Source: Pyrenopolyporus hunteri (taxonomy: Eukaryota > Ascomycota > Sordariomycetes > Xylariales > Hypoxylaceae). Taken from it: a DNA stretch of 64,000 nt. Each line of letters begins with the position of its first letter. Position 1 is the first letter of the stretch. Both the position numbers and the translations under genes were made by a program. Below the pieces are notes generated by a model. It was not told where the DNA came from and made no database searches. It saw nothing but the letters and a program-made list of their open reading frames with translations. The stretch lies in the NCBI GenBank assembly GCA_902806595.1, contig CADCXC010000037.1, positions 1-64,000 of the forward strand, written 5' to 3'. This document shows positions 1 through 15,485 of the stretch, piece by piece.

Positions 1-94
1 AAAGTTAATTATTACATTTTATTTTAAATTTAATTAATTAATAAAATTACCGATTAATTTAAAAAGTAATTTTTTTTATTATTAATATAATAAA

Positions 95-350
95 AATTTA
101 TTAAATAATAAACGATTTTTATATTATATAATTATATAATATAAAGTAAAAAAAATAAATTAACTAAATTATATAAATGTAAAAAAAAAGATTAAATTAA
201 ATTTATATTAATCGAAATATATTTTCATTTAAAATTATAATTTAATTATTTATTACGAGAAAATAAAACAATAAAATATATAATAAAATTATATTTATCG
301 TTATTATTGTTACGGTAAATATATTAATATAAAATATATTATTATATTTA
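95..350 (+). repeat. Divergent copy of 260-bp dispersed repeat (copy D)
   Basis: Resembles the repeats at 11,509-11,769 and 14,459-14,720. The order of blocks is shared: attatataatt, then ttatattaatcga, then a block like tatcgttattattgttacg followed by gtaaatatattaatataaaa. It is the most diverged of the four copies seen. Boundaries are approximate. Confidence 0.5.
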
Positions 351-3300
351 CTTTTTATATTTAAGTTTCGATTATTTAAATACGTACGTTAATAATATCG
401 ATTATTAATAAAACTTTTAAATTTAATTATTTTAATTTATTAACGTTAAACCTTAAAATTAACGAAATTTATTTTAATTTAAAAGTTATCGAAAATAAAA
501 GTAAATATATCGATTATAATTTTATTATGTAATTTTTATCGAATAATTTTACTATATTATTTATTAATTTATTTTATAATTTTTTTAATAACGGTGTTAT
601 TTTATATAAATAAAAGCGGTTCGATTTAACATTTATTTACGTAATATTATTATTTATAAATTATATAAAAGTATTAATATTTTTATAATATAATTTTAAT
701 ATTTAAATACGTAAATAATTAAATATAAATATAAAAAAAATTTTACGTAACTTTTAAACGAATATTTAAAGTAATAAACCGTTTATTTAATTAAATTTTT
801 AAAGCTTCGAATCGATTATTTATTTAAGTTTTAAAATTATTTAACCACGTAATAATTTGAATTTTTAAATTATTTAACTACGTGTTAATTATATTAATTA
901 AATTCGAAATTTATTAACTTTTATAAATTACGAAAAAGTTTATAAACTTTAATAATTTTTATGTTAATTTATTATTATATTTAATTATTATAATAAAATT
1001 AAATTATAAATTAAATTATATTAAAAATTTATAATTAAAATATTAAATAAATGATAAAACGAAGTACGATAAAATAATAAAATATTTTAAAAAAAGTTAA
1101 TTTAAAGTTTAAATTAATATTAAATAATTAAAATCTATAATAATAATATTTACATATTTATTTATTTAAATATTTTATAATAACGGACATTATTTAAAGT
1201 TATTCGAAATTAACTTTTTAATTAAAACCCTTAATAATAAATTAATAACAATTAATTAATTTAACATTTAATATAATAAAATAATAATTTATTTTACGTT
1301 TTTATAAATATTTATATATAATACATATATATAAAAAATACTTACGATATAAAATTATAAAATAACTTTAAAAATTTATACGTTTATACGTTTTATAAAA
1401 ATTTCTTTTTTTACGTTTTTATAATTATTAAAAATATAATTACGACTTTTATTTAATATATTTATACTCAATTAATATAATATAATTTAACTTAAACCTT
1501 TTTATAAATTATTACATTATAATAATTAAATAATTATTTATTTAAATTTATTATTATAATATTATACGATCGTTTAACGGTATAAAATAATCGATAAATT
1601 AAATTATATCGTTTTATATAATATAAATACGTTATATTAACTTCGTAATTTAAAAATTATAATTCGTCCTTTTATTTTTTTTTTATAATATTAATAAAAG
1701 TTTATTTTTAATTTTAAAATTCGTTTTATAACGTAAAATTAAACGATTAATTTTAAATTATTTTATAATAAATTATAATATAATATTATTTATTATAATT
1801 TTATTATATAAAATATTAATTAAAAAATAAAATTAAATATATTTAAACTTCGAATATAAATTATAAAAATAAAGGTAGTAATAAACATTATTAATTAAAA
1901 ATTAATTAATGTAATCGAAAATCGTATAAATTATAATTTTATCGAAGATATAACTATATTTATTTAATTACGTAATAAACTCATTACTATTATTTATTTT
2001 ATTAATTAATTTTATTAAATTAATCGGTTAATTATATTATAAGTTTTATCGATAATTTTAATTTAAATTTTATTTTAAAATTTTACTTTATTTATATATA
2101 TTTTTTAAATAACTTTAAAAATTCGCCCTAAATTTATAATATTATATGCACGAATTATATATTAATTACGTATAATTATAACATCGATATAAAAATCGAG
2201 TAAAACATAAATTATTATATAACTACGTAATTATAACGACGTTATATTTTAATTAATTAAAATAATAAATACTTTAAATTTTAAATTATTTATAATTTTA
2301 ACTACATATATTATTTATGTTATTTCGTGTTATTATTTTATATATATTAAGTGTATTAATAAATATATATATATATATATATACATTTAAATAATAAAAT
2401 GAAAATGTATTTAAATATATTAAATATTTTTTTAATTTTAACTTTTTTTAAATATTTTATTATATTTTATTACTTAAATATTAATTTAACATTATATATT
2501 TAAACTAACATAAATAATATAAATGTTAATTACGTTAAATAATTTAATTTATAATTCGATTTTAATTTTATAATATAATTTATAATTTTATTTAATAAAA
2601 AATTCCTAAGTTAAAAACCTTTCGACCGTTTAATAAAATTAATAAATCTTATATATATTATAATAAATTTAAAATAATATAAACATTTTATTTATAAATT
2701 AATATTAATACGTATAAAACGTTTTAATTATATAAACGTTTATTTTAATATTTTAAATACGCGTTTTAATAATATAAATACGTATATAAATATTCGATTC
2801 GATGTTTTTAACATTCGTTTTAAAATTCGATTTTAAATATCGTAAATTATTTTTTATATTTTATATTTAATTTTTAAATGTTTTAATATTAATTAAAATT
2901 TTACCTTAAAAATTATAATTTTTCGCGTAATTTATTAATAATTATATTATAACTTTCGAGATTATATTCGAATCATTTAAATTCATCGAAAATAACATTA
3001 TTATCGAAATATTATAAGGTAAATTAATGGATAATATTTAAGGATTATTTAATAAATATTTATATAATTAAATTATAATTAATATATTTATTTTCGATAA
3101 ACCCTAAATTAAATTAAATTTTAAAAACTTTAAATATAAATTTTAATAAAATAAAGTTAATAAAATTTAAAAAAATTTTTATAATTATCGAAGTCGTAAA
3201 CGAACGTTTATATTAATATTATAACGTCGCCGTAATATATATATAAAAAAAAGGGAAAAGGGAAATATATATTAAAATTTAACGGTTTCGTAAATTATAA

Positions 3301-6300
3301 TTTGTATTTTATTTCTTATTTTATAATTAATAAAATATTAATAACGTAATTTTAATTAAATTTAAATTTTTACCCGTTTCGTTAATTAAATTAAATAAAT
3401 AAATATAATATTATAATTTCATTAAATGAATTTTATTATTAAATTATAATAAATAAATTTAAGTAATTAATAATAAATATAATGATATTTTACCGCTTTT
3501 ATATATGAATTATATTTACTTTCGATATATAATAAATTTTATTTTTACGTACGTTAATAAAGATAAATTTATATTCGAATTTAAATTCTTTTAACACTTT
3601 TTTCTTTTTATAAAATAATATAAATTTATTTAATATATTTTATATTATTTTTTATTAAACGTTTTTATAACTATGATTTTAATAATTAATATATCGTATA
3701 ATATTTATTTTAATTTTTAAAAAAAAAAATTAAAAGTTTATTCGTATATATATTAAATAGATTAATTATAACGACATTTATATAATTAATATAATTTTAC
3801 AACTTTTGTAATTATATGAAAATCGTTTAAATCGTTTATTTTTATATAATTAATTTATTTATTTTTATTTATAATATCGTCGTACTTTTATTAATTTTAT
3901 ATTTTAAACGTATACTAGCGAAAAATAATTAATATATTAATTACATTAAACTATTTTCGATAATAAATTAACGACGTAATCGTTAATTAAAATTTACATT
4001 TATTTATAATATATTATTAATATATTATTAAAAAATATTTTATTTTATATGTTTAAATCTATAATTTTACGTATTAATAAATAACGGTATAATTAATACG
4101 TAAACGAACGTAATTTATAAAAGGCATGTATAATTATTTTCGTATTTATAAATTAAAATATAAATTTAATAAACGGCGCGTACGTTTATTATTATTATAA
4201 TAGTAAAAGTTTACGTTATTTATTTATAAATTCGTATACAAAAAAAAAATTTAAAATAATTATATTAATAATATATAATAATGTTAACCTTAATATTAAC
4301 CTTAATTTTACCTTAAATTTTATATTTACATTAATAAATTTTATAATTTTTTTATCGATTAAAAATATATAATTATAAAAAAAATATAAAAATAATATAA
4401 ATATATAATAATTTTCGAATAAGTTAACATTCGAATAAATTTCGAAAATAAATTAACGATTTTATATACGTTAAAAAAAAAAAAATAATACATTTAATAT
4501 CATTTATAAAAAAAATAACGACGAAACCGTTAATAAAAAGTAAAAAACTTTATTAAATAAAATAATAAAATTCGTTTAAAATATAATTATATAAATTTAT
4601 ATTATATATATATTATATAAAATAAAAGGATAATAATAAAAATATATTTAATTATTTTTAAATAATTTAATTATATAACATTTAAAATTTACTTCTTAAC
4701 TTATATTCGTTATAATAAAAAATAATTAATTAATTTTTTTTTCATTTAAATAAAATTTAAATAAATTACGACGTAACTTTATATTAATCGCATTCGTAAT
4801 AATATATCGCGTTTTAACTTTAACTATATCGCGTACGTAAACATTTATAAATTAAATAATATAAACTTTAAAATATATTATCGATTTATTTTCATTAATT
4901 AATTTAATAAATTTAATCGATAATTAATTAAATTTTCGTTTTTTACCTTATATATTAAATAAAAATAAATAATTAATATCGAAAATAATATAACGAATCG
5001 AATTAATAAATATTTTAAAATAATTATTGTTAATAAAATTTAATACAATAATAAAAATTTTCGTAATATTATTTAATAAAAATAATACTTTTTTAATTAA
5101 TAATAAATTAAATTAATCGTATTCGATATTTTTTTATATTTTAAATAATTTTAATCGTAAATAAACATTAAATTATTTCGACGAAATTATTTTTTCGATA
5201 ATTAATATATTCGTAACCTATTTACTTCGTAATACGATTAACCTTAATTTTTCCTTTTATATCGTTCGTTCGATTATTTTATTAACGTTTAAAAATAAAA
5301 TATTATTATCGGTGAAACTTTTAATAAAATTAATTAAATTTTCGATAAAATTAATAATAATATTCGAAACTTTAAACGTTATAAAAATAAAATTTCGTTT
5401 AAAAATATCGACGTTAAAATTACTTTAATTCGATATTAATAATAACTATAAAAATTTTAATTAAATTTACATTTATATTATAAACTTTAAATTTTAATAA
5501 TAACGTATAATCCCGACATATTTTTATAATTTTTTTTAATAACGAATTAAATAATTTTAAAAGTTATTTTTATTACAACTTTATTAACGAAATTAAATTA
5601 CAATCGATTTAAAAATTAATAATTATATTAAATATAAAAATTTAATTTAATAAAAAATTTTAATTAAGTAAATAAATATAATTTAACGAAAAAAAATAAT
5701 TAAATAAAAGTAAAATTATTTAATTTAAAAAAAAAGGTTAATTAAACGAAAAAGCATTTTAATTTTTTTTATTAAAAAATAAATTTATAAACGTTCGAAA
5801 CGATACCTTAATCTTTTGTAAAATTAAAACCTCGTTTTTTATATATATATAAATTTTATATATTTTACTTTTAATTATATTTTTATAAAATTTTAAAGTA
5901 TATTATTTTATTAAATAAATCATTTATCGTTATTTTTTATAATCGATAATATTTATTATTTTTATTTTAAATATTTACGTTATTTTAATATATTAAATAA
6001 ATTTTATATACTTAACATATTTATAAATTATACATTCGTTAACTTTATATAAACCTAAAACGTTTCGTTTTAATTAATATTATAACGTAATTCCATTCGA
6101 ATATAAAAATTAAAATATTAATCGTTTTTAATATAAATATTTATTAAATAACTTTAAATTTCGTATCGATTAAATTTATAATTTCCCGTCGTTTCAATCG
6201 ATATTAATTTTTTTTACTTTATTATCCCTATTAACATATATATAAAAATTATAAATATATATATATTTTAAAACAAATCGTATTATAAATTCGATTATAA

Positions 6301-9300
6301 ATCAATCAAACTTTTATAATTTAATATTTTTTTTATTACGTTAAATTTTAAATTTATTTAAATAAAAATCATCTTAAAGTTATATTCGATAAATAATTTA
6401 TATTTTAATTATTTCCTTTCGATTATATTAATCCTTAATTATAAACTTTAAAACAATATATCCAAAAATAATTCACGTAATAATAAAATACTTCGACCGT
6501 AAAATATAACATTTAAATTACCAAATTACATAATAAATAAACTATTTTATAAAATAAAAAATACTCCGCTAAAAAATACCGTAACTACACCGCTAAATTA
6601 AATATTAAATAAAACAATTAAATCTTCGCGTAAAAATTAATAATTATTCATAAAATTAACAATTAAAAAATAATAAAATTTATAATAAAAATAATAAATC
6701 TTACGATTCGTTTCGAAATAAAATTTAAAAATTATCTTATATATTATTATATAATTAAAATTATTTTCGTAAAGCTCGAAATATATAACGTTTCTCGACA
6801 TCGTTAAAAAATAAATAATAATATATAATATAAAATAATAATAAAATAAAAATTAAAATAAATAAAAAATAATTTTTTTTAATATTTAATTTATTAAATT
6901 TATAAAAAAAATATCGAAATTATAACTTTTCGATAAATACATAAATAATATAATTAATAATTATAAAAATTAAAACATATATCCTATTTTTTATATATAT
7001 AAAATCGTTATTTCGCGTGTTTTTATAAGTTAAATTAAAAAATAATTCACATTAATTAATTAATTTTACATTAAAGTTTATCGATTTCGATTATAACATC
7101 GAAATAAAAACGCACCGTAAAAACTTTACATTAAAAATAATAAATAAATTTTTACGAAAAAAATATATAAACTTATCGAATATTTAACGATTTAATTATA
7201 CTTAAATATATTTTAACATCGTAACTAAACGTAAACTTACCCAAAAAAACTAATAAAAAAAATTAAAATATCATTATATATATTAATAAATTAATTTTAT
7301 AAAATATAATAATATAAATTAAATATAACCTTATAATTTAAAAAAAATTTAAATTTTCCTTTTTATTATAACGTTAAATATATAATTAATTAATTAAATA
7401 TATTTAAATATAATAATAAAATTATAATAATAAAATCGTAAAATTATTTATAAATAAATACGCTTTAATATATATACGTATAATAAATAAAAAATACGTA
7501 AACTTTATTTATAATTATATTAATAATATTTATATAATTTAAAAAAAAAATCCGAAAATTTATATATTATTATTTATATAATCCTATTTAAATATATATC
7601 GAACCTTATATAATTATTTTTTTATTATAACGTCGTTTATAAAAACAATTATAAATTAACGAAATACTTTAATAAATTAATGTAATAATCGATTTATTAT
7701 GTTAAAATTAAATTAATAAAACTTTATATATTACGCCCTTTATATATTAAATATATATTATAAAAAATTTTTACGAAAAAGTAATATTTTATAAAAATTA
7801 TTATAAAATCGTTTATATTAAATGTATTTTTAATGAATATATAAATCGATATATATTATTTTAAATAACCGTTAACGGATATTTATTACCGGTTATTTTA
7901 AAAAATTTTACGTATTTTTAAAATCGAGGAATTTTTTTTATACGTTTCGATAAATGTTTTTTTTTCGATAACGTCGAAAAACGTTATACGTTTTAATTTT
8001 AATTTCAAGTTTCTTATTAAAATAATAACGGTTCGAAAATAAATACGTTTTATTAAAACCAGCCTATTATTATAATTAAATTAAAATTTAAAACCTTATT
8101 ATATTATATATATACGAGGGATTTTAATTTTAAAAAAAAGTTAATTTTATATAATAATAAACGATAAATACTTTATATACACCCCGTAAAATTTATATTA
8201 TATTTAATATAAATAATAATAATTATATTAATTAAATAAATCGACATTAATAATATAAAAATTTATATTTTATAAATTTTAATATACTTATTTATTTATA
8301 AAATTATTTACATTTTAATATAATATTAAAATCATTTTAAATTATTATACACTAATTTAAAACTTAAATAATTATTTAAAAAAATTAAATCATTCGATAA
8401 TATTTAATAAATAAAAATTTTTAAAACGAAATATTATAAAAACTTCGAAAAAAATATAATATTATTATTAACCGGCGATTTTTTTAATAATATTTTAATA
8501 AATAAAATATCTATAAAAATAAATTAAATATAAATAACATTAAAAAAAGAATTTTTAAACTTTTTAATATCGAGTTTTTATATATTTAAATTATTAATTA
8601 TTTAAAATTTAAAAAACCTAAAATTAATTTATCTTTACGATTTTTATAACGTAAATTACGATAATAAAGAAAATGTTAATATAATTCGATATTTTATATC
8701 GAAGAATTCGTTTAATTTATACGTTATTTTTTTTACGAAAAAAACTTTCGTAATAATAAAATTTTACTTCGATTCGATTAATAAAACTTTAATATTAATA
8801 AAACGTTTTTTATTCGTATTAAAATTAAAAATAATATAAAGAAAAAAATTAATAACTTAATCGAACGAATATATAATATATTTAAAGTGTATAAATTTTT
8901 TAAAAATTATAAATAAATTTTAAACACTTTCGAAAATTTAAAAAAAAATAATATCTTCGAATATATTCGTCGAAATATTTAACTCTTAATTATAAAAAAT
9001 ATAATTTATATTATATATCAATAATTTTACTTAAAAGTTATACGATAATAAATTAATAATAAATTAAATGTAAAGCGAAAAACGCGTAAAAAATTTATAA
9101 TTTCGAAATTTAATTATATTTAATTTATAAATAAATATTATAAATTAAATTTTATCGAATTCGAAATTTATATATATATTAACATATATTTTTATAAAAT
9201 ATTATAAATTAATATAAATAAATATAATTTTTAACTTTTAAATATATTAAACCAATTCTTTTTTATTATTTTCGAATTAAAAATCCGGTTATAATATACG

Positions 9301-10437
9301 TAAACAAATCATAAAATCGAAATTTTTTTTATAATTTAAATATAATTTTAATTAACCATAACTTAAAAACCGTCGATAATTATATAAAATTTAAACGAAA
9401 TTAAAAAAATTAAAATATAAAGTTATTAAATTTTGAATTTATATAAATAAAAAACAAATAAATAAAATCGAAAAATCGAATAATAATAATTATAATTATT
9501 AATTAACGTAACCTTACATTAAATTATATATATTAAAAAATGTAATTATTTTTATTTTTTTTTTTTTTTATAATTAATAGTTTTAAAATTATTTCGACGA
9601 GTTTTATAAAGCCTAATTATTCGATAAAAGGAATTTAATTAATCAAATCGCATTATATATTATATATAAAAATATAATAAAATAAAAAATTATCGACTTT
9701 ATATATTAATAAAATAATCACCGTATTAAGTTTTAATTAAATAAAAATTATATTATTACCGATTATATAAATATAATATAATTAAATTTAAAAAAAATTA
9801 ATATAAAAAATTACGTTATAAATTTAAAATACGACCCTAAATTAATATAATTAATATAAAAAATGAAAAAACCATTAATCGAATATAATTTTAACGATTT
9901 TTTAACATTAAAAACGTAGTGGTTATATAATAAATAATTTATAATTTATCCGTTAAAACCTATTAACGATATAACGTATTTTTATATATAAAATTATATA
10001 ACTTTAAAAAAATACCTCGAATAATATATAATTAAAAATCGAAAATTAAAATTAAAATTTAATAAAATTTTAAATGATAAATTTTTATAATATAAATAAT
10101 AATTAAAATTATATAAAAAAAATATAAATATTATTTAAACGAATATACTTAAAAACGAAAATATAAACGTAATATAATTTAATATAAATGTTTATAAAAT
10201 TTAATAAAAAGTATATTAATTAACATTTAATTATTTTAAAATAAATTACATAAAAATAACTTAAAAAACTTTTCCTATAAAAAGTATAATTACCCCGTAT
10301 TAAAGAGGTATAAAAAGTAAAAAAATAAAATTTTATTTAAAAAATATAAAAGTATAATATTCGTATAATCGTATACATCGAAGTAAGCATAATAACGAAA
10401 TTAATAAAAATTATAAATATTATAAAGTTATAATAAA

Positions 10438-10532
10438 AAATCGTAAAAAATATCGTAGGAAAAGTCGTAAAAAAAATCGTAAAATAAAGTCGCGATATTA
10501 AATCGTAAAAAAAATCGTAAAAGGAAATCGTA
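10438..10532 (+). repeat. Short tandem array around (a)n-tcgta
   Basis: Imperfect head-to-tail units of the form aaaatcgtaaaa recur about eight times. It is a low-complexity tandem array inside the AT block, with no coding sense. Confidence 0.5.
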
Positions 10533-11154
10533 ATTATTTTATTATAAATATATATTAAATACTTTAATTAATAATTAATATATATATTTAAGTTAAAAAC
10601 TAAAGGTAATTAAATAATTCGTATAAAAATATAATTACTTCTTTTATTATATAATTAACTTTATTATAATAATAAAAAATATAATAAAAAATTTTAATAA
10701 AAAGTTATATTATACTTCGTTAAAATTATAATTAAAAATATTTCGATAAAAACGCGTTATTTAATATTTTATATAAATTTACGATAAAAAAATTAAAGTT
10801 AATGATAATTTAATTTTATCTTTATTAATTAAATACATATTAATTTAATATTTAATTAAATGTTTTTTATATAATGGTTATTAATGTTTTATAAATATAT
10901 ATGTATTTACGTATATAAAAAATCGTTTAATATACGTAAATGCGTACGTATACATCATTTTAAAAATTTAAATAAAAAATTTAATAACCGTTTTATTATT
11001 TTAATTATAATTTTATATACTTACTTTAAGTATTTAAATATATATAAAATAAAGTAACGAAATCGTATTTAAATTTACTATCGATTATTTAACTTTATTT
11101 AAAAAAACCTTAAAATATATTTTAATTTTTTTTTTAAATAAAAAAAAATTTAAT

Positions 11155-11255
11155 TACGTAAAAATTTACGAGTTACATTTTTTACGTTATATAAATTACA
11201 CGTTACGTTAACGAATTACGCGTACGTTACGTTAAACGACTCGTATTACGCATTT
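11155..11255. repeat. TTACG-rich cluster
   Basis: The motifs ttacg and acgtta recur densely (acgttacgttaacg, gcgtacgttacgtt), making a patch of CpG far above the surrounding block. It looks like a decayed short-unit satellite in which only CpG cytosines survived. No function is visible. Confidence 0.4.
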
Positions 11256-11508
11256 ATTTAATTAATTAAACCGTTTTATTAAACGCTATATTATTACACT
11301 TAAAATTATTCGCATTTTAATAGGCGATTTTATTAATTAAATTAATTTAATTAAATAAATCGAATTAAATAAATTTATATAAAAAATTCGAATTATATAA
11401 ATTTAATTATATAAATTTAATTTTAATTTAACGTATAATTTTATTTAAAAAATTCGAATCGAATAAATTTAATTATATATATTTAATTATATAAATTTAT
11501 ATTAAACG

Positions 11509-11769
11509 AATAAAAAATCGTTAATTAATAACCGGGAAATTATTATACGATCGTATAATAAAAAATATAAAAATAAATAAAATTAATTAAATTATATATA
11601 TGTAAAAATTATAAATAAATTAACTTTATATTAATCGATATTTATATTACTTTTAAAAGTTTATACTTTAAATGCCCGTTACGTAAAATAATAAAACATT
11701 TAATAAAAATATATCTACCGTTATTATCGTTATAATAAATACTTTAATATAAAACTACATTATTATAAT
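11509..11769 (+). repeat. 260-bp dispersed repeat (copy A)
   Basis: Aligns along its length with 14,459-14,720 in the same orientation and with 15,219-15,480 inverted. Shared stretches include tcgtataataaaaaatata and ataaatactttaatataaaa. The differences are mostly C/T and G/A, as expected from RIP. It is bordered by two copies of an AT-rich segment (about 11,400-11,437 and 11,768-11,803) containing aatttaattttaatttaacg. Confidence 0.7.
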
Positions 11770-11814
11770 TTAATTATATAAATTTAATTTTAATTTAACG
11801 TATTTTTTATAATA

Positions 11815-12575
11815 CTTTTCGAAAAATTTTTTAAATTATATATTTAAAATTAAATATAAAAAAATTATACGGATAAATTTTTACGACGGTTTTTTTAAAA
11901 AGTAATATAAAATAATATAAGGTAAATTTTCGCGACGGTTTTTTTAAAAATAATATAAGATAAATTTTCGTAACGATTTTTTCGAAAAATAATATAAGGT
12001 AATATAAAGTAAACTTTCGCGACAATTTTTTTAAAAATAATATAAGATGGATTTTTACAACGGTTTTTTCGAAAAATAATATAAAATAATATAGGGTAAA
12101 CTTTTATAACGGTTTTTTTAAAAGTAATATAAAATAAACTTTCGTAACGATTTTTCGAAAATAATATAAGGTGGTATAAAGTAAATTTTCGCGATAATTT
12201 TTTAAAGGTAGTATAAAATAAACTTTTACGACGACTTTTTCGAAAAATAATATAAAGTAGTATAAAGTAAATTTTCGTAACGGTTTTTTAAAAATAGTAT
12301 AAGGTAAATTTTCGTAACGGTTTTTCGAAAAATAATATAAAATAATATAAAGTAAACTTTCGTAACGATTTTTTTAAAAATAATATAGGGTAAACTTTCG
12401 CGACGACTTTTTCGAAAAGTAATATAAAATAATATAGGGTAAATTTTCGCGACGATTTTTTTAAAAGTAATATGAAATAAATTTTCGTAATAATTTTTTC
12501 GAAAAATGATATAAAATAATATAAAGTAAACTTTTATAACGGCTTTTTTAAAAATAATATAAAGTAAATTTTTAT
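11815..12575. repeat. Degraded minisatellite, about 15 units
   Basis: A tandem array with units of about 45 and about 57 bp built on taaactttcgcgacgatttt followed by ttcgaaaaataatataa; the longer unit adds a second ataatata block. Units differ chiefly by C/T and G/A. The apparent minus-strand reading frames here only translate the repeat (KIYLILF-like periodicity) and are not genes. The better preserved units keep CGCGACG, so the original unit was probably much richer in G+C. Confidence 0.8.
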
Positions 12576-14452
12576 AAAAGTTAAAAAATGCCACGAAAAT
12601 TATATTAAAAATTATATAATTATAAAAATAATTGTAAAATTCGTAAAAAACCGAAGTTTAAAAAATCGCGATTTTATATAAATAAATAAATAACGAAACC
12701 GCCCTTCGATTTATTAACGGTTATTTAATAAAACGAAAATTTATTTAATTATTTAAATATATAATTATATAATCTACATTTAAAGTTTAACCCTATTATT
12801 CGACCGACATTTATCATTTTAATTAAATAAATAAATATTTCATTTATTTCTTTTATTTATTATTTCGTCATTTAAAAATAAAATTTTAAATTTCATTACT
12901 TTTCGCGGTTAAACCGTTTATACGGCTTTATATTATTAATATCGAATCGATTAAACTTTTTTATTATACGTTTTTATTTATTATTTTAAATATTTTAACG
13001 CGTATTAACTTTTTTAAAATTTTTACGTTAAATATTAATAACATCGATTACGATTTAACGTATTATATTTATTATATAATAATTAATAATATTTAAATTA
13101 TCGAAAACGATATAAATCGTTTTTATTTTAATATATTTAATAAAATAAATAACTTATAGTTTATTCGATTTAATAATAATATTTTACTTAATAAAAAATA
13201 TTAACTTTATATTTTTTAACCTTTTAACGATTTTATAAATATATTATAATTTATTAATATTATTTTTATTATTATTATTATATATTAATTATTAGATATA
13301 AATTTTTATTCGATTACTTTAAATTTTAATTATTAAATATTCTTTTATAATAACTTACCTTTACTTTAATAAAATTTTAATATTTTATTTATTCTCGATT
13401 ATAAAGTTTAATATTTAAAGATAAAAAAATAAGAAAATACGATAAATCGTAACGAATATTATCGAATTATATAAACTTTTTACGATTATAAATAAATTTA
13501 TTTCGTTTTTAAAAAATAAAAACTTTAATTCGACTATAATAAAATAAATATTTACGGTTAAATAACGGTGTTTTTTATATAAAATATTAATAATATTATT
13601 TTTTTTCGTATTAATATTTATAATATATTCGACGCGAAAAAATTTATATTAATTTTCAAGTTAAAAAATAACAATTACGTATTAATATTTTATATACTTT
13701 ATACGCCGTAATTATTATACGAATAAAAAACCTTATTTTATAATAAAGAAATTTATTAAATTTACGATATTAATCTTAAATATTTATTTATTTAATTTAT
13801 ATAAATTATTTTTAATAATAAAGTTACGCGACTTTTCGAATTTTCGAAAACGAAATAATTTATATTTTTTATTTTTTAAAATGTTAATAATAATGATAAT
13901 TTAATTATAAAAATTATAATTATATCCTTTATTACGAATATCCTTCGATTTTTTAAAAATAAACTTTTTACCTTTAAAAAACATTTTCGTTTTTAAGTTA
14001 ACGATCGTAATCGTAATAATAATAACGATTTTAACGACATCGAAAATAAACTTTATTAACATTATTTTATTAATAAAAGGATTATAATTCGTTAAAATAA
14101 TAAAAATTATAATTTTTCATTTAACGATAATAATAATAATAATAAATCTAAAAAAAATCGTTTTATAATTAAAAGTAAAATACCTCGATTATTTAAATCG
14201 ATTAATAATATTATAAATAATAATAATAACATAAATAATAAAAATAATAACGTCAATTTAAAAATTTATAATATCGATTTAAAATAAACCATTTTTTTTA
14301 AATATATAAAATAATATTAAATTATTAATATAATATAAATAATATAAATGATAAATATAAATATATAAATAAATAATAATATATATAGTAAAAATAAATA
14401 CGATAACGATAATAATATAATAATAATAATAATAACGATAATAATTATAACT

Positions 14453-15485
14453 ATTAAATAAATAAAAAGTCGTTAATAAATAATCGAAAAATTATTATAT
14501 AATCGTATAATAAAAAATATAAAATAAAGTAAATTAATTAAATTATATATATTTAAAAATTATAAATAAGTTAACTTCGTATTAATTAATATTTATATTT
14601 ATTTTAAAAATATATACTTTAAATTTTTATTACGTAAAACGACGAAGTATTTAATAAAAATATATCCATTATTATTATCGTTACGATAAATACTTTAATA
14701 TAAAATTATATTATTATAATAACTTTAATATTTTATATTTATATTAATCTTTAAATTATTATTTATATCGTCGTTTATATTATCGTTTATATTATCATTT
14801 TCGATATTTATTTTAATATACAAATATATTTTATATAAAATTATTTAAATTATATAATAACGTAATAAACCTTTATAAAATACCCCACTTTAATTTTATT
14901 AACTTTACGATATTATAAAGCGAAATTTAAACATTAAAATTAATTATATTAATTTTATAAAAAATTAAAAAAAAATTAAAAATAACTCGAAAATTTACGA
15001 TTTAATATATATATAACGCGGCGAATTACCCTATATTTTATTATTTTATAAAGTTAAAATATAATAAAGTTAATAAATTTAATAAAATTTAATACGACAT
15101 ATAATAAAAATTAAAAATTAAATCTTATTAATATTATATATATATATATATAAAAAAAAAATTAAACCGTAATTTTATATATAAATTTTAACGGCATATT
15201 CGACCGGAGTTTTAATGTTAATATAATAATGTAATTTAATATTAAAATATTCATCGTAATAATAATAACGATAAATATATTTTTATTAAATGTTTTATTA
15301 CTTTACACGATAAAAATTTAAAGTATAAATTTTTAAAAAAATATAAATATCGATTAATACGAAATTAATTTATTTATAACTTTTATATATATATAATTTA
15401 ATTAATTTTTTTATTTTCGTATTTTTATTATATAATCGTATAATAACTTTTAATTATTAATTAACGACCTTTTATTTATTTAATA
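14453..15485. mobile_element. About 1-kb element with 260-bp terminal inverted repeats
   Basis: The left arm (about 14,453-14,720) and right arm (about 15,219-15,485) are inverted copies. The outer ends read attaaataaataaaaagtcg and the complement of cgaccttttatttatttaat. The arms belong to the same family as copies A and D. The roughly 500-bp centre contains no recognisable coding sequence. It could be a non-autonomous TIR or foldback element, or two LTRs brought together in inverted orientation. No clear target duplication was found. Confidence 0.55.

Noticed and set aside
2295..2530. Possible hairpin (atattatttatgtt with a complementary copy about 200 bp later, around an (AT)n run)
   Set aside because: Short, imperfect arms in a sequence so AT-rich that chance matches are expected.
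11815..12575. CRISPR-like array
   Set aside because: The units are contiguous without unique spacers, and the genome is eukaryotic.
11831..12594. Two minus-strand open frames (64 and 122 codons) in the AT block
   Set aside because: They only translate the degraded minisatellite (repeated KIYLILF-type strings); there is no start context, family or normal amino-acid composition.
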